A stretch of DNA of 40,581 bases from an uncultured Mycoplasmatota bacterium (GTDB lineage: Bacteria > Bacillota_I > Bacilli_A > RF39 > UBA660). The translations under genes were made by a program, and so were the position numbers. Below the pieces are notes generated by a model. That model saw nothing but the letters and a program-made list of their open reading frames with translations. It was not told the origin of the DNA and searched no databases. Numbering within the stretch: position 1 is the first letter of the stretch; each line of letters opens with the position of its first letter. Location of the stretch: NCBI GenBank assembly GCA_946497925.1, contig CAMMMG010000007.1, positions 1-40,581 on the forward strand, written 5' to 3'. Positions 1 through 8,454 of this stretch are shown here, piece after piece.

Positions 1-19
1 ATTGATTCCTATATCAAAA

Positions 20-36
20 GTTCGAATAGTTCGAAC
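20..36 (-). terminator. Probable tmRNA terminator
   Basis: A 7-bp perfect stem (GTTCGAA/TTCGAAC) with a 3-base loop lies 11 bases past the tmRNA CCA end and is followed on the minus strand by TTTT. The stem is weak for an intrinsic terminator, but position and T-run fit. Confidence 0.5.
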
Positions 37-47
37 AGATTTCCCAA

Positions 48-428
48 TGGTGGAGATGAGGAGATTCGAACTCCTGTCCAAAAATAAAGCTACATAAACT
101 TCTACAAGTTTAGATGATTAAGAAAATTCGAACTATTTTCTAGTAACCATCAACTAATAAAATAGCCCTAATCTAAAAAATTCCATCATAGTCTAGACAA
201 ACTATAACTATATCCTGCTAAAATAAACCATCTTAACTTAACACAGGAAATTAAGAAAAGACAGTGCATTTACCTATACTAGGCGAAAGCTAACTCAGTA
301 TTTTTATTAAATAAGTTAGCAAATGCTGTTTTAATACTGTTTCCAGTTATATTTAATTTAGTTTGTAACGTAAACAACTCGACTTGCCATTTATGCTCTA
401 TTATTCCTGTCGAAACCAAAGCATCCCC
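48..428 (-). ncRNA. ssrA: tmRNA (ssrA)
   Basis: Transfer-messenger RNA that rescues stalled ribosomes with SmpB. On the minus strand the 5' end reads GGGGATG...GGTTTCGACAGG. The 3' end has a tRNA-like T-arm (GGAGTTCGAATCTCC) and closes CATCTCCACCA. The 7-bp acceptor GGGGATG pairs with CATCTCC using one G-U, which sets both ends; CCA is encoded. Length is 381 nt. The tag frame ends at a TAG at 279-281. If the resume codon is the GCA at 324-326 the tag is AFANLFNKNTELAFA; it ends in AFA, as some mollicute tags do, rather than ALAA. smpB lies directly upstream. The 65-aa ORF called over this region is only the tag frame read outward. Confidence 0.95.
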
Positions 429-440
429 AAATACAACTAG

Positions 441-469
441 ATTATAACACAGAAGTATCAAAAAAGCAA
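441..469 (-). promoter_or_regulatory. Promoter of ssrA
   Basis: Minus-strand -35 TTGCTT (464-469), 17-bp spacer and perfect -10 TATAAT (441-446) lie 12 bases before the mature tmRNA 5' end. tmRNA can thus be made independently of smpB. Confidence 0.75.
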
Positions 470-487
470 ATACCAATATTTACCAAA

Positions 488-925
488 TTATTTATACTTA
501 TTAAGCTTAGCAGCTTCCCTCTTCAAATCTTTTTCTTTAATACTTTCTCTTTTATCATAGTTTTTCTTACCTTTACAAAGTCCAAGTTCAATTTTCGCTT
601 TACCACGTACAAAATAAAGTTTTAAAGGTATAAGGGTATTACCTTCTAATTTTAGTTTATTATCTAACTTTTTAATCTCACTTTTATGAAGTAATAACTT
701 CCTACTTCTTGTCTCTTCATGATTAAAGATATTACCTTCTTTATAATGATCTATAAACATATTAACAAGATAAACTTCGCCATTTCTTATAATAGCATAA
801 CTATCTTTAATATTTGCTTTACCACCTCTTATAGATTTAATCTCTGTTCCTTTTAAAACAATACCTGCTTCATAAGTATCTTCTATAAAATAATCAAATC
901 TTGCACGTCTATTAATAATCTCCAT
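488..925 (-). CDS. smpB: SsrA-binding protein SmpB
   Basis: Binds the tRNA-like part of tmRNA and brings it to stalled ribosomes. The protein shows the SmpB series: [27 protein letters not shown] near residue 30, and the basic tail KNYDKRE...LKREAAK that enters the decoding centre. Length is about 145 aa, normal for the family. I choose the ATG at 925 because GGAG stands about 8 bases upstream; the ORF track starts 9 bases earlier at a GTG. The RBS overlaps the TGA stop of the upstream capA-like gene, so the two are probably translationally coupled. tmRNA follows immediately, the usual Firmicutes order. Confidence 0.96.
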   Translation of the reverse strand: MEIINRRARFDYFIEDTYEAGIVLKGTEIKSIRGGKANIKDSYAIIRNGEVYLVNMFIDHYKEGNIFNHEETRSRKLLLHKSEIKKLDNKLKLEGNTLIPLKLYFVRGKAKIELGLCKGKKNYDKRESIKEKDLKREAAKLNKYK

Positions 926-930
926 AATTA

Positions 931-2115
931 TCACTCCAAACTAGGCATCTCTATACTACTATCAAGAGATAATACTATATTTTTATAAGTCTCATAATAA
1001 TCTCTATATAAAGGAAGTATTTCATCATTTAAACTAGTATAAGGATAAACAACAAAGTTTCTTTTCTTTCCATATGTAGAATGAGTATATAAAAGTTCTG
1101 CTTTAGGATTTCTTAACTCCATAGTACTAACACCGTTTTCCACAGTCTTGTGGATATCTATACTAGCCATTAATCCTGTAAGACGCTCTACTCCTTCTTG
1201 ATCAGATATAAAGTTACCTAATGAATATATTACCATAGTCTTACCAATAAAGGCAATTGGCTCCACTACATGAGGGTGACTTCCTATAATTATATCAACA
1301 CCAAGAGAAGAAAGGTAGTTAGCAATTTCCTGTTGTGTTGCACTAACACTAGTAGAATATTCTGTTCCCCAGTGCATTGCCACAATTACAACATCTACTT
1401 CGTCTCTAACTTTCAGAATATCCGCTTTCGCTTTCTCGGGACTATAAACATTATTTAAATATTCTTTACCACTAGGAGTCTCTAATCCATTAGTCCAAGT
1501 AGTATAAGAAAAGAAAGAATAAGTAATACCATTAACTTCTTTAATAATTACTTCATCTCTATCTTCGAAAGATAAATAACTACCCGCTGTATAAACACCA
1601 TCTTTACTATTCCAATAGTTTAAAGAGTTAATTACTCCTTGTTCACCTTTATCCATAGTATGATTTGTTGCAAGACTAACCAAATTAAATCCTGCATCAA
1701 TAAAAGCATCACCAACTTCATAAGGAGAATTAAATCTTGGATAATTAGAAAGGCCTAACTCCGTTCCACCTAATATAGTCTCTTGATTATAATATTTTAA
1801 ATCATAATCTTGAATAAGTGGTTTAATCTCTTTTAACATTGGTTTAAAGTCATAACCATCACCTGTATAAGCATCATCATAAACAGTACTATGAATTAAA
1901 GCATCACCAACCATAACTAATGATGCATCCATCTCTTCTTTCTTACTAACCACTTCTTCTTCTTTTTTCTGTTCTTTAACATCATCTTTTTTAACATTAT
2001 CATTAGTCAAACGATAATAAAAACCTAAACTAGCACCAAATAAAACACCAATAGAAAGTATAATAACAAAACGTCCTAAGACAGTTAATTTTCTTTTCTT
2101 CTTAACTTTACTCAT
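931..2115 (-). CDS. CapA/PgsA-family phosphoesterase, membrane-anchored
   Basis: A 394-aa protein with a basic N-terminus and one membrane segment (about residues 10-30), then a Lys/Glu-rich linker and a metallophosphatase-like domain of the CapA (PGA_cap) family. Recognisable motifs are VGDALIH (metal ligand Asp), [24 protein letters not shown] and GSHPHVVEP. Family members take part in poly-gamma-glutamate capsule synthesis or act as surface phosphoesterases; no capB/capC lie nearby, so a capsule role is not supported here. It sits between rnr and smpB with a 2-base gap, in the same transcript. It ends in TGA followed at once by TAA. Family assignment is firm, substrate unknown. Confidence 0.85.
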   Translation of the reverse strand: MSKVKKKRKLTVLGRFVIILSIGVLFGASLGFYYRLTNDNVKKDDVKEQKKEEEVVSKKEEMDASLVMVGDALIHSTVYDDAYTGDGYDFKPMLKEIKPLIQDYDLKYYNQETILGGTELGLSNYPRFNSPYEVGDAFIDAGFNLVSLATNHTMDKGEQGVINSLNYWNSKDGVYTAGSYLSFEDRDEVIIKEVNGITYSFFSYTTWTNGLETPSGKEYLNNVYSPEKAKADILKVRDEVDVVIVAMHWGTEYSTSVSATQQEIANYLSSLGVDIIIGSHPHVVEPIAFIGKTMVIYSLGNFISDQEGVERLTGLMASIDIHKTVENGVSTMELRNPKAELLYTHSTYGKKRNFVVYPYTSLNDEILPLYRDYYETYKNIVLSLDSSIEMPSLE

Positions 2116-2117
2116 AA

Positions 2118-4208
2118 CTACAACTTCTTAACAATCTCAAAGTCAATAGTTTTCGCTTCTTTAGAAGCAGCCACTACTTTAATTAGTACCCTTTCTCCAA
2201 TAGTATATTTAATATGACTCCTCTCACCTACTAAAGTCATTCTCTCTTCATCAAAAACAAAGTAATCATCCATAAGTCTAACAGGAACTAAACCTTCTAC
2301 TAAATTATCAAGTTCTACAAACATACCAAAACTCATTACTGATGATATCATTCCTTCGAATTCTTCCCCAATATGACTTTCCATATATTCAGCCATCTTC
2401 ATATCTTCAACTTCTCTTTCACAGTCAACTGATGCTCGCTCCATCGCTGATGAGTGGTCTGCTACAAACACCAACTTCTCTTCATAATGATGAATAGTAT
2501 GACTACTTAAATCATGATTAAATAAGTAAGTTCTTAAAAGTCTATGCACTGTAGTATCAGGATAACGTCTTATTGGCGAAGTAAAATGAGTATAACATGA
2601 ACTACCTAAGCCAAAATGTCCAACATTAGTAGGAGAATATATCGCTTTCTGCATACATCTAAGTAATAATGATGTAAGTATAGGCCCTTCTTTCTTATCA
2701 TGAACAAACTTAAGTAATTTTTGAACTGCCACACTCTTATTACCCTTTAAGTCACCAGTTACTTGATATCCTAAATTACTAACAAAACTTAAGAAATCTC
2801 TAATTTTATCTTCCTTAGGACTTTCATGAATACGATAGATAAATGGTAAGTCCATATTATATATATGAGAAGCCACACATTCATTAGCAGCGATCATAAA
2901 GTCTTCAATTAAGTTTTCACCAGTACCTCTTTCACGTTTAGTTATCTCATATGGAACACAAGCCTCATCTACAAGTATCTTCGCTTCATCAACATCAAAA
3001 TCTAAGTACCCTCTTCTTACTTTCATTTTTCTAAGAATAGTAGCAAACTCACTCATAGTCTTTAAATCATCAACAAACTCTTCATACCCTTCTGGTACAA
3101 TATTTTTCTCTAAGATACTATTAACATTTTTATAAGTCATTTGTTTTCTGGATTTAATTACACTAGGAAAAATATCATAATCTAGCATTTTACCTTCGCT
3201 ATCATATTTCATTACACAACTAATAGCAAGTCTATCTACTCCTGGATTTAATGAACAAATTCCATTAGATAACTCATGAGGTAACATTGGAATAACTCTA
3301 TCAACAAGATATACTGATGTACCTCTATCCATAGCCTCTTTATCTAAAGGACTACCTTCTTTAACATAATAAGAAACATCAGCGATATGAACTCCAAGAG
3401 TATAAGTATCACCATCTTTTTTTATAGATATCGCATCATCTATATCTTTAGTATCATCACCATCTATTGTAAAAATTTTCTCATCACGTAAATCACGTCT
3501 ACCTTTTAAGTCCTCTTCTCTTACTTCCATAGGTAAAGACTTAACTTCTTCTTCCACATCTTCTGGGAAACTAGTATTAATATCATATTTATATACAATT
3601 GATAAAATATCAACACCAGGATCATTCTTATGTCCTATTATTTTAACAACCTTACCTTCTGCTTTCTTATTACTAATTCTCTTAACAATCTCTACAACTA
3701 CTTTATGTCCATCAACAGCATTAAGACTATTTTCTTTAGCAACTACAACTTCTAAATTAACTTTATCTTCATCTAAAGTAACATAACCAATATTATTCTT
3801 AAAGTTAATCTCACCTACATAAGTATTACTTTCATGCTTTAAGACTTTAACAATTCTACCCTCTACTCTATCAAGACCTTTTTGACTAACTTGTTCAACA
3901 ACTACTAAATCGCCGTGCAATGCTCCATTTATATTTTCTTTAGGAATATAAATATCTACATCAGAATTATCTACATCAACAAAGCCAAATCCTTTTTTAT
4001 TAGAATGAAGTATCCCTTTAAGTAGATGACTATCTTCAAACAACATATATTTATCTTTATTAGTATGATAAACTAACGTCTCAATTTCAAGTTCTTTAAG
4101 TACTTTTAATAACTCTTCTAAATTATCACTACCTAGTTTTTCTTCAATCTCAAAAACACTAAGACTTTTACCTGCTTCTTCTAATATATTTAATATATCT
4201 TCTCTCAT
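2118..4208 (-). CDS. rnr: Ribonuclease R
   Basis: 3'-5' exoribonuclease of the RNase II/R family; degrades structured RNA and tmRNA-tagged messages. In order: an N-terminal winged helix (REDILNILEEAGKSLS), two cold-shock OB folds (GFGFVDVD near residue 80), the RNB catalytic domain with the Asp cluster DGDDTKDIDDAI, HESPKEDK, and HFTSPIRRYPD, then a C-terminal S1 domain (GMISSVMSFGMFVEL). I start at MREDIL (4208) because the -10 box of a good promoter covers the ATG at 4233, and GAGG precedes 4208. Length is about 696 aa. The secG-rnr-smpB order is standard in Firmicutes. Confidence 0.95.
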   Translation of the reverse strand: MREDILNILEEAGKSLSVFEIEEKLGSDNLEELLKVLKELEIETLVYHTNKDKYMLFEDSHLLKGILHSNKKGFGFVDVDNSDVDIYIPKENINGALHGDLVVVEQVSQKGLDRVEGRIVKVLKHESNTYVGEINFKNNIGYVTLDEDKVNLEVVVAKENSLNAVDGHKVVVEIVKRISNKKAEGKVVKIIGHKNDPGVDILSIVYKYDINTSFPEDVEEEVKSLPMEVREEDLKGRRDLRDEKIFTIDGDDTKDIDDAISIKKDGDTYTLGVHIADVSYYVKEGSPLDKEAMDRGTSVYLVDRVIPMLPHELSNGICSLNPGVDRLAISCVMKYDSEGKMLDYDIFPSVIKSRKQMTYKNVNSILEKNIVPEGYEEFVDDLKTMSEFATILRKMKVRRGYLDFDVDEAKILVDEACVPYEITKRERGTGENLIEDFMIAANECVASHIYNMDLPFIYRIHESPKEDKIRDFLSFVSNLGYQVTGDLKGNKSVAVQKLLKFVHDKKEGPILTSLLLRCMQKAIYSPTNVGHFGLGSSCYTHFTSPIRRYPDTTVHRLLRTYLFNHDLSSHTIHHYEEKLVFVADHSSAMERASVDCEREVEDMKMAEYMESHIGEEFEGMISSVMSFGMFVELDNLVEGLVPVRLMDDYFVFDEERMTLVGERSHIKYTIGERVLIKVVAASKEAKTIDFEIVKKL

Positions 4209-4233
4209 TCTATCAACCTCAATTCTTAATACC

Positions 4234-4262
4234 ATTTTACTCTATTTTTAACACAAAGTAAA
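4234..4262 (-). promoter_or_regulatory. Promoter of rnr operon
   Basis: Minus-strand -35 TTTACT (4257-4262), 17-bp spacer, -10 TAAAAT (4234-4239). It lies directly after the secG terminator and shows that the ATG at 4235 cannot be the rnr start on this transcript. Confidence 0.6.
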
Positions 4263-4266
4263 AAGA

Positions 4267-4290
4267 AAAAGACAATATTTCATGTCTTTT
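4267..4290 (-). terminator. Terminator after secG
   Basis: Stem AAAAGAC/GTCTTTT with a 10-base loop, followed on the minus strand by TTTTTCTTTTT. It overlaps the secG stop codon. Confidence 0.65.
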
Positions 4291-4504
4291 ACATAAATGA
4301 ATATACTAAACAAATAATAAAGAAAGCAGCTCCTAATACCATTGTTATTCTAGTAATAACTAACTCACTACCTCTTTCTTTTCTATTCTTAAATAAATCA
4401 GTAGAGTTACCTGAAAGAATTTGTGCAGCACTTTCAGCTTTACCACTTTGTAATAGTACAATTATTATTAATAGTATTGATATAATTAATAAAGCTATTT
4501 GCAT
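4289..4504 (-). CDS. secG: Preprotein translocase subunit SecG
   Basis: Small subunit of the SecYEG membrane channel. The 71-aa protein has two hydrophobic helices (about residues 3-20 and 50-70). Between them is the typical conserved stretch LLQSGKAES, with a polar loop in place of the more common GGG...LFG. Length and position between eno and rnr match Firmicutes SecG. A strong RBS (GGAGGTG) and its own promoter precede it. Confidence 0.9.
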   Translation of the reverse strand: MQIALLIISILLIIIVLLQSGKAESAAQILSGNSTDLFKNRKERGSELVITRITMVLGAAFFIICLVYSFM

Positions 4505-4542
4505 AGTTTACACCTCCGATAGATTTCTTTTAAACTGTTAAT

Positions 4543-4571
4543 ATAATAGCATAAACACTAAAGAAATGCAA
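4543..4571 (-). promoter_or_regulatory. Promoter of secG
   Basis: Minus-strand -35 TTGCAT (4566-4571), 17-bp spacer, -10 TATTAT (4543-4548). Confidence 0.7.
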
Positions 4572-4575
4572 GTAA

Positions 4576-4598
4576 AAGAGCCTATCTACTAAGCTCTT
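4576..4598 (-). terminator. Possible weak terminator after eno
   Basis: Stem AAGAGC/GCTCTT with an 11-base loop spanning the eno stop codon, then TTTTAC on the minus strand. Short and only moderately convincing. Confidence 0.4.
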
Positions 4599-5811
4599 CT
4601 TCGATTCTCATTAACTGATTATATTTACAAATTCTATCTGTTCTTGACATAGAACCAGTCTTGATTTGACCTAAATCAAGTCCAACAGCTAAATCTGCTA
4701 TAGTTGTATCTTCAGTCTCTCCACTTCTATGAGAAATAACTGTTTTATAATTATGTGCTTTAGCAAGTTCAATAGTCTCAAGTGTTTCAGTAATAGTACC
4801 AATTTGATTTACTTTTAATAGTATTGCATTACCAGCTTTATTATCAATACCTTTTTGTAAGCATTCTTTATTAGTAACAAATAAATCATCACCAACAAGT
4901 TGAATCCTATCTCCAAGTAACTCTGTTACTTTACTAAACCCCTCCCAGTCATTCTCATCAACTGGATCTTCAATAGAAATAATTGGATAAGTATTAACTA
5001 AATCTTCATAGTATTTAATTAACTCATCAGTACTAAGTACTTTACCCTCTCCTACAAGGTTATATTTGCCATCACTATAGAACTCTGAAGCTGCAACATC
5101 AATGGCATAACAAACGTCTTTTCCTGGCTCATATCCAGCCCTTTTAACTGCTTCAGTAATTAACTCAAATCCTTCTTTATTAGTCTTAAGATTAGGAGCA
5201 AAACCACCTTCATCTCCAACACTAGTAGCATATCCCTTTTCATTTAAAACATTTTTAAGACTATGGAATACTTCAGCCCCTACTCTAACTCTTTCATGAA
5301 TAGTATCTCTTTGTGGAATAATCATATACTCTTGAAAATCTAATGAGTTATCAGCATGAGCACCTCCATTAATGATATTCATCATAGGAACAGGTAAAGT
5401 TTTACCATCTCCAACATATTCATATAACTCTTTTCCACAAGCTTTAGCAGCAGCTTTTAAACAAGCCATAGAAACACCAAGAATAGCATTAGCACCTAAC
5501 TTACTCTTAGTTTTAGTACCATCTAATTCTAACATTTTATAGTCTATTTCTTTTTGTTTAGTAACATCTATTCCAATTAGATTATCACGTAAAATAGTAT
5601 TAACATTATTAACAGCATTTAGTACTCCTTTACCATTAAATCTACTCTTATCTCCATCTCTCATTTCTAAAGCTTCTCTTTCTCCTGTAGAAGCTCCACT
5701 AGGTACACAAGCCCTACCCATAATACCATTATCTAGTATTACATCTACTTCAACAGTAGGGTTACCTCTTGAATCTAATATTTCTCTTCCTATAATATTT
5801 TTAATATTCAT
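4582..5811 (-). CDS. eno: Enolase
   Basis: Converts 2-phosphoglycerate to phosphoenolpyruvate in glycolysis; cytosolic. Signature regions in order: [58 protein letters not shown], the Mg-binding [11 protein letters not shown] and [18 protein letters not shown] with the catalytic Lys, and [10 protein letters not shown]. The start at 5811 ([10 protein letters not shown]) has GGAAAGGA 7-8 bases upstream; the ORF-track start adds seven residues that only translate the RBS. At about 409 aa it is slightly shorter than the usual 420-430. It follows the unknown gene at 5838 closely and may be co-transcribed with murD and fic. Confidence 0.97.
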   Translation of the reverse strand: MNIKNIIGREILDSRGNPTVEVDVILDNGIMGRACVPSGASTGEREALEMRDGDKSRFNGKGVLNAVNNVNTILRDNLIGIDVTKQKEIDYKMLELDGTKTKSKLGANAILGVSMACLKAAAKACGKELYEYVGDGKTLPVPMMNIINGGAHADNSLDFQEYMIIPQRDTIHERVRVGAEVFHSLKNVLNEKGYATSVGDEGGFAPNLKTNKEGFELITEAVKRAGYEPGKDVCYAIDVAASEFYSDGKYNLVGEGKVLSTDELIKYYEDLVNTYPIISIEDPVDENDWEGFSKVTELLGDRIQLVGDDLFVTNKECLQKGIDNKAGNAILLKVNQIGTITETLETIELAKAHNYKTVISHRSGETEDTTIADLAVGLDLGQIKTGSMSRTDRICKYNQLMRIEEELSR

Positions 5812-5837
5812 AAAATCATCCTTTCCAAACAACTACA

Positions 5838-6239
5838 TTATATCACTGTTTCACTATTTACTGTATTATTTTTTCTTTTAATTAATCTTTTTCCTACATT
5901 TTCTCTATTTTCTAAAGTACTAGAATTACTAGCAATATACTCATCTAGATTAATATACCCATCATACATTCTAGTCTCCTCATTATAATAGAATATTTTA
6001 GGAGAAAATCCTCCTAATCCTTTAAAAAAGCCATGAGGTAATGCTTCCTCAAAATCCAACTTAAAAGCTGTACTAACTAATTTATCAACGATATCAAAGC
6101 TCTTATCAATAGTTGAATCTTTCATATCTCTATAAATAGGATAAAACTTAACATTTTTTACTCCTAATAATGATGCCAAATACAAATCCCTTTGACTATC
6201 AGCAACTACAGCAGTATTAGGATTAAATGGATATATCAA
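5838..6239 (-). CDS. Unknown protein, possibly translated from a TTG after an in-frame stop
   Basis: I do not recognise this 133-aa protein. It is soluble, with LPHGFFKGLGGFSPKIFYY in the middle and a basic, Asn-rich tail. The ORF opens with TTG at 6239 and no good RBS. Upstream in the same frame, an ATG at 6273-6275 with a proper RBS (AGAGGGTGAT) encodes MKKNLEVERKM and then hits TAA at 6240-6242, directly before the TTG. Either the gene lost its first 12 codons to a nonsense mutation, or ATG-TAA-TTG works as a stop/restart. It lies just downstream of the Fic-like gene, so it may be a functional partner, but nothing in the sequence proves that. Confidence 0.5.
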   Translation of the reverse strand: MIYPFNPNTAVVADSQRDLYLASLLGVKNVKFYPIYRDMKDSTIDKSFDIVDKLVSTAFKLDFEEALPHGFFKGLGGFSPKIFYYNEETRMYDGYINLDEYIASNSSTLENRENVGKRLIKRKNNTVNSETVI

Positions 6240-6280
6240 TTACATCTTTCTTTCTACTTCTAAATTTTTCTTCATTATTA

Positions 6281-6964
6281 TCACCCTCTCAAACTAACAT
6301 AACATTTATCTTTTAAAAATTGTTTAATCTTATTAGTATCTCTTCCTTCATAATACATAATTAACATCTTCTTATAATCTTCCACTAAATATTCTGGAAT
6401 AGAAATAATTCCAAGTCCTTTTGATATCAAATGATGATTAGCAAAAATAACAGCAGTTCTCTTATTACCATCTATAAATACCTGTCTTTTCATAACATAT
6501 AACAATAATTCTGTAGCAAGACTAACATCATCTAATTCACTATTTAAAAGCCCATTTAACTCCTCTACTACCTGACTTTCTATAGGAATACTAGGCATCC
6601 AAGTAGTCCCACCTATCTTAGCAGGAGTACTTCTAACTTTACCTGCATTATAATAAAAGCCTTCAAGAACTAACTTATTAATTTTCGATAAAAAAGAAAA
6701 GTTCTCTTCTGTCATAATAACATTTTCATCTAAAACAAACTCCCAAGCATGTTTTAAATTAACAACTTTCATAATATCAGTAGAAGTCATTCCATTTACT
6801 TGTCCACTGTTTAAAATATTATTTACATTTTCATAAGTAGTAACAACACCTTCTAATATTGCCTGGTTATATATTAAATTAACCAAATTTTTTCTTGCAT
6901 AATCTATATTAATATCAACATTGCTCTGTTGTGAAGTATCCACCATTCTAAAATTATCATTCAT
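6281..6964 (-). CDS. Fic/Doc-family protein, catalytic His replaced
   Basis: Fic-domain proteins transfer AMP or phosphate to target proteins. The core motif here is RQVFIDGNKRTAVIFAN, near residue 165. It keeps the F-x-D-G-N-K-R part, which resembles Doc (NKR) more than classic Fic (NGR). The His two residues before the Phe is Gln (QVF for HxF), so the usual transfer chemistry is doubtful. The N-terminal 70 residues are helical and include NILNSGQVNG, where other Fic proteins carry autoinhibitory helices; no (S/T)xxxE(G/N) motif is clear. The start at 6964 (MNDNFRM) follows GGTGATTTTG. It lies 24 bases after murD in the same direction. Confidence 0.8.
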   Translation of the reverse strand: MNDNFRMVDTSQQSNVDINIDYARKNLVNLIYNQAILEGVVTTYENVNNILNSGQVNGMTSTDIMKVVNLKHAWEFVLDENVIMTEENFSFLSKINKLVLEGFYYNAGKVRSTPAKIGGTTWMPSIPIESQVVEELNGLLNSELDDVSLATELLLYVMKRQVFIDGNKRTAVIFANHHLISKGLGIISIPEYLVEDYKKMLIMYYEGRDTNKIKQFLKDKCYVSLRG

Positions 6965-6988
6965 CAAAATCACCACTATATATTTTTA

Positions 6989-8344
6989 TTAATACTTATT
7001 TAATTCTTTTACTATATCTCTAAATTCATCCCCTCTATCCTCACATTGTTTATATTGATCCCAAGATGCCGATGCAGGACTAAGTAACACTGTATCTCCA
7101 CTCTCTACAACACTATTGATATAGTTCATCGCCTCAACTAATTTCTCAAAAGTATTAGTCTTAATACCAACACTCTCTCCATATTCTTTAACTCTATCAC
7201 GGCACTCTCCAATACCAACTATCTCTTTAACTGGACTAATAAAACTATCTAAATCATGAAAGTCTTGACCTCGCTCTAATCCTCCAAGTATTAAGATAAC
7301 ATTCTTATCAAATGATGATAAAGCAATAGTAGTACACTTAGTATTAGTCGCTTCTGTATCATTATAATAATCTACACCATTAACTTTATCTATAAACTCT
7401 AATCTATGTCTAACACCAGTAAATGTCTTTAAAACACTAACTATTGATTCATTATCAACTCCCACTTCTTTTGCAATCATCATTGCCCCTAAAGCATTCT
7501 CAACATTATGATTACCTTTAAGTAAGAACTCGTCTCTATTCATAATAAATTCATCATAATAATAAAGTTTATCATCTATCATATATGCTCCATTTATCTC
7601 ATGTTTAGAAGAAAAGTACTTAACATTACTCTTAATATCAGTAGTGCCCTTCATTACTTCATCATTTTCTATATTTAAGATAGCAATATCATCATCACGC
7701 TGATTTGCAAAAAGTTTAAGTTTTACTTTTTTATATTCATCATAACTACCAAAGAAATCTATATGAGCTTCAGCCAAATTAGTCATTAAAGCAATATGAG
7801 GTCTAAACTCTTTCATATTAGCGAGTTGTTGACAAGATACTTCCATCACGATAATATCTCCACTCTCTAACTTTTCTAAAAAACTACACAAAGGATAACC
7901 AATATTACCTGCTAAATGAACTCTTTTACCACTCTTTTTAATCATCTCATAAGTAAGAGTTGTCGTAGTAGTTTTACCATTAGTACCAGTAATACCAATT
8001 AATGTAACATCATTAGGTAATAATCTATAAGCCATCTCTGCTTCATTAATAACTTCTATTCCTAACTCTTTAGCCTTAATTACATACTTATGATCATTTC
8101 TAATACCAGGATTTTTAATAACATAATCAAAACTATCATCAAGTAAATCATCAGGATGACTATCAAATATTAAAGTAACACCAAGCTCCTCTAATTCTAA
8201 AACCTTCTTCTCATCCTGCTTATCTCGACTCCCTCCATCATTTAAGATAATAGTATTATTATATTTACTTAAATATTTACACACTTCATAGCCACTACGT
8301 GCCATCCCTAATACTAATATTTTTTTATTTTCAAACATAATCAT
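6989..8344 (-). CDS. murD: UDP-N-acetylmuramoyl-L-alanine--D-glutamate ligase MurD
   Basis: Adds D-Glu to UDP-MurNAc-L-Ala, the second amino-acid step of cytosolic peptidoglycan synthesis. The N-terminal Rossmann-like domain starts ILVLGMARSGYEV. The central ATPase domain has the P-loop GITGTNGKTTTT and NLAEAHIDFFGSYDEY. Further on are GNHNVENALGA, the C-terminal domain start GVRHRLEF and YYNDTEATN, and LSPASASWDQYK. Length is about 451 aa, normal. Three start codons lie within 12 bases (GTG 8347, ATG 8344, ATG 8338); AAGGAA favours the first two. It shows that this organism builds a cell wall despite an otherwise mollicute-like look. Confidence 0.95.
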   Translation of the reverse strand: MIMFENKKILVLGMARSGYEVCKYLSKYNNTIILNDGGSRDKQDEKKVLELEELGVTLIFDSHPDDLLDDSFDYVIKNPGIRNDHKYVIKAKELGIEVINEAEMAYRLLPNDVTLIGITGTNGKTTTTTLTYEMIKKSGKRVHLAGNIGYPLCSFLEKLESGDIIVMEVSCQQLANMKEFRPHIALMTNLAEAHIDFFGSYDEYKKVKLKLFANQRDDDIAILNIENDEVMKGTTDIKSNVKYFSSKHEINGAYMIDDKLYYYDEFIMNRDEFLLKGNHNVENALGAMMIAKEVGVDNESIVSVLKTFTGVRHRLEFIDKVNGVDYYNDTEATNTKCTTIALSSFDKNVILILGGLERGQDFHDLDSFISPVKEIVGIGECRDRVKEYGESVGIKTNTFEKLVEAMNYINSVVESGDTVLLSPASASWDQYKQCEDRGDEFRDIVKELNKY

Positions 8345-8364
8345 CACTCGTTTCCTTCAATAAC

Positions 8365-8370
8365 ATTATA
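8365..8370 (-). promoter_or_regulatory. -10 box for murD
   Basis: Perfect TATAAT on the minus strand about 20 bases before the start codons. No clear -35; the hexamer at 17-bp spacing is GTTTAA. Confidence 0.45.
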
Positions 8371-8400
8371 CTAAATAATAGAAATATTTAAACCCTTTAA

Positions 8401-8429
8401 TTGAAAAGTAATCAATATATTGATATAAT
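8401..8429 (+). promoter_or_regulatory. Promoter of the FemAB-like gene
   Basis: -35 TTGAAA (8401-8406), 17-bp spacer, extended -10 TGATATAAT (TATAAT at 8424-8429). Close to consensus, divergent from the murD promoter. Confidence 0.8.
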
Positions 8430-8454
8430 TTAATAAAAGAAAGTGTGGTCTTAT

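Noticed and set aside
279-476. 65-aa ORF ending ...NTELAFA
   Set aside because: It runs through the tmRNA promoter, 5' end and tag; only the tag part is translated in nature.
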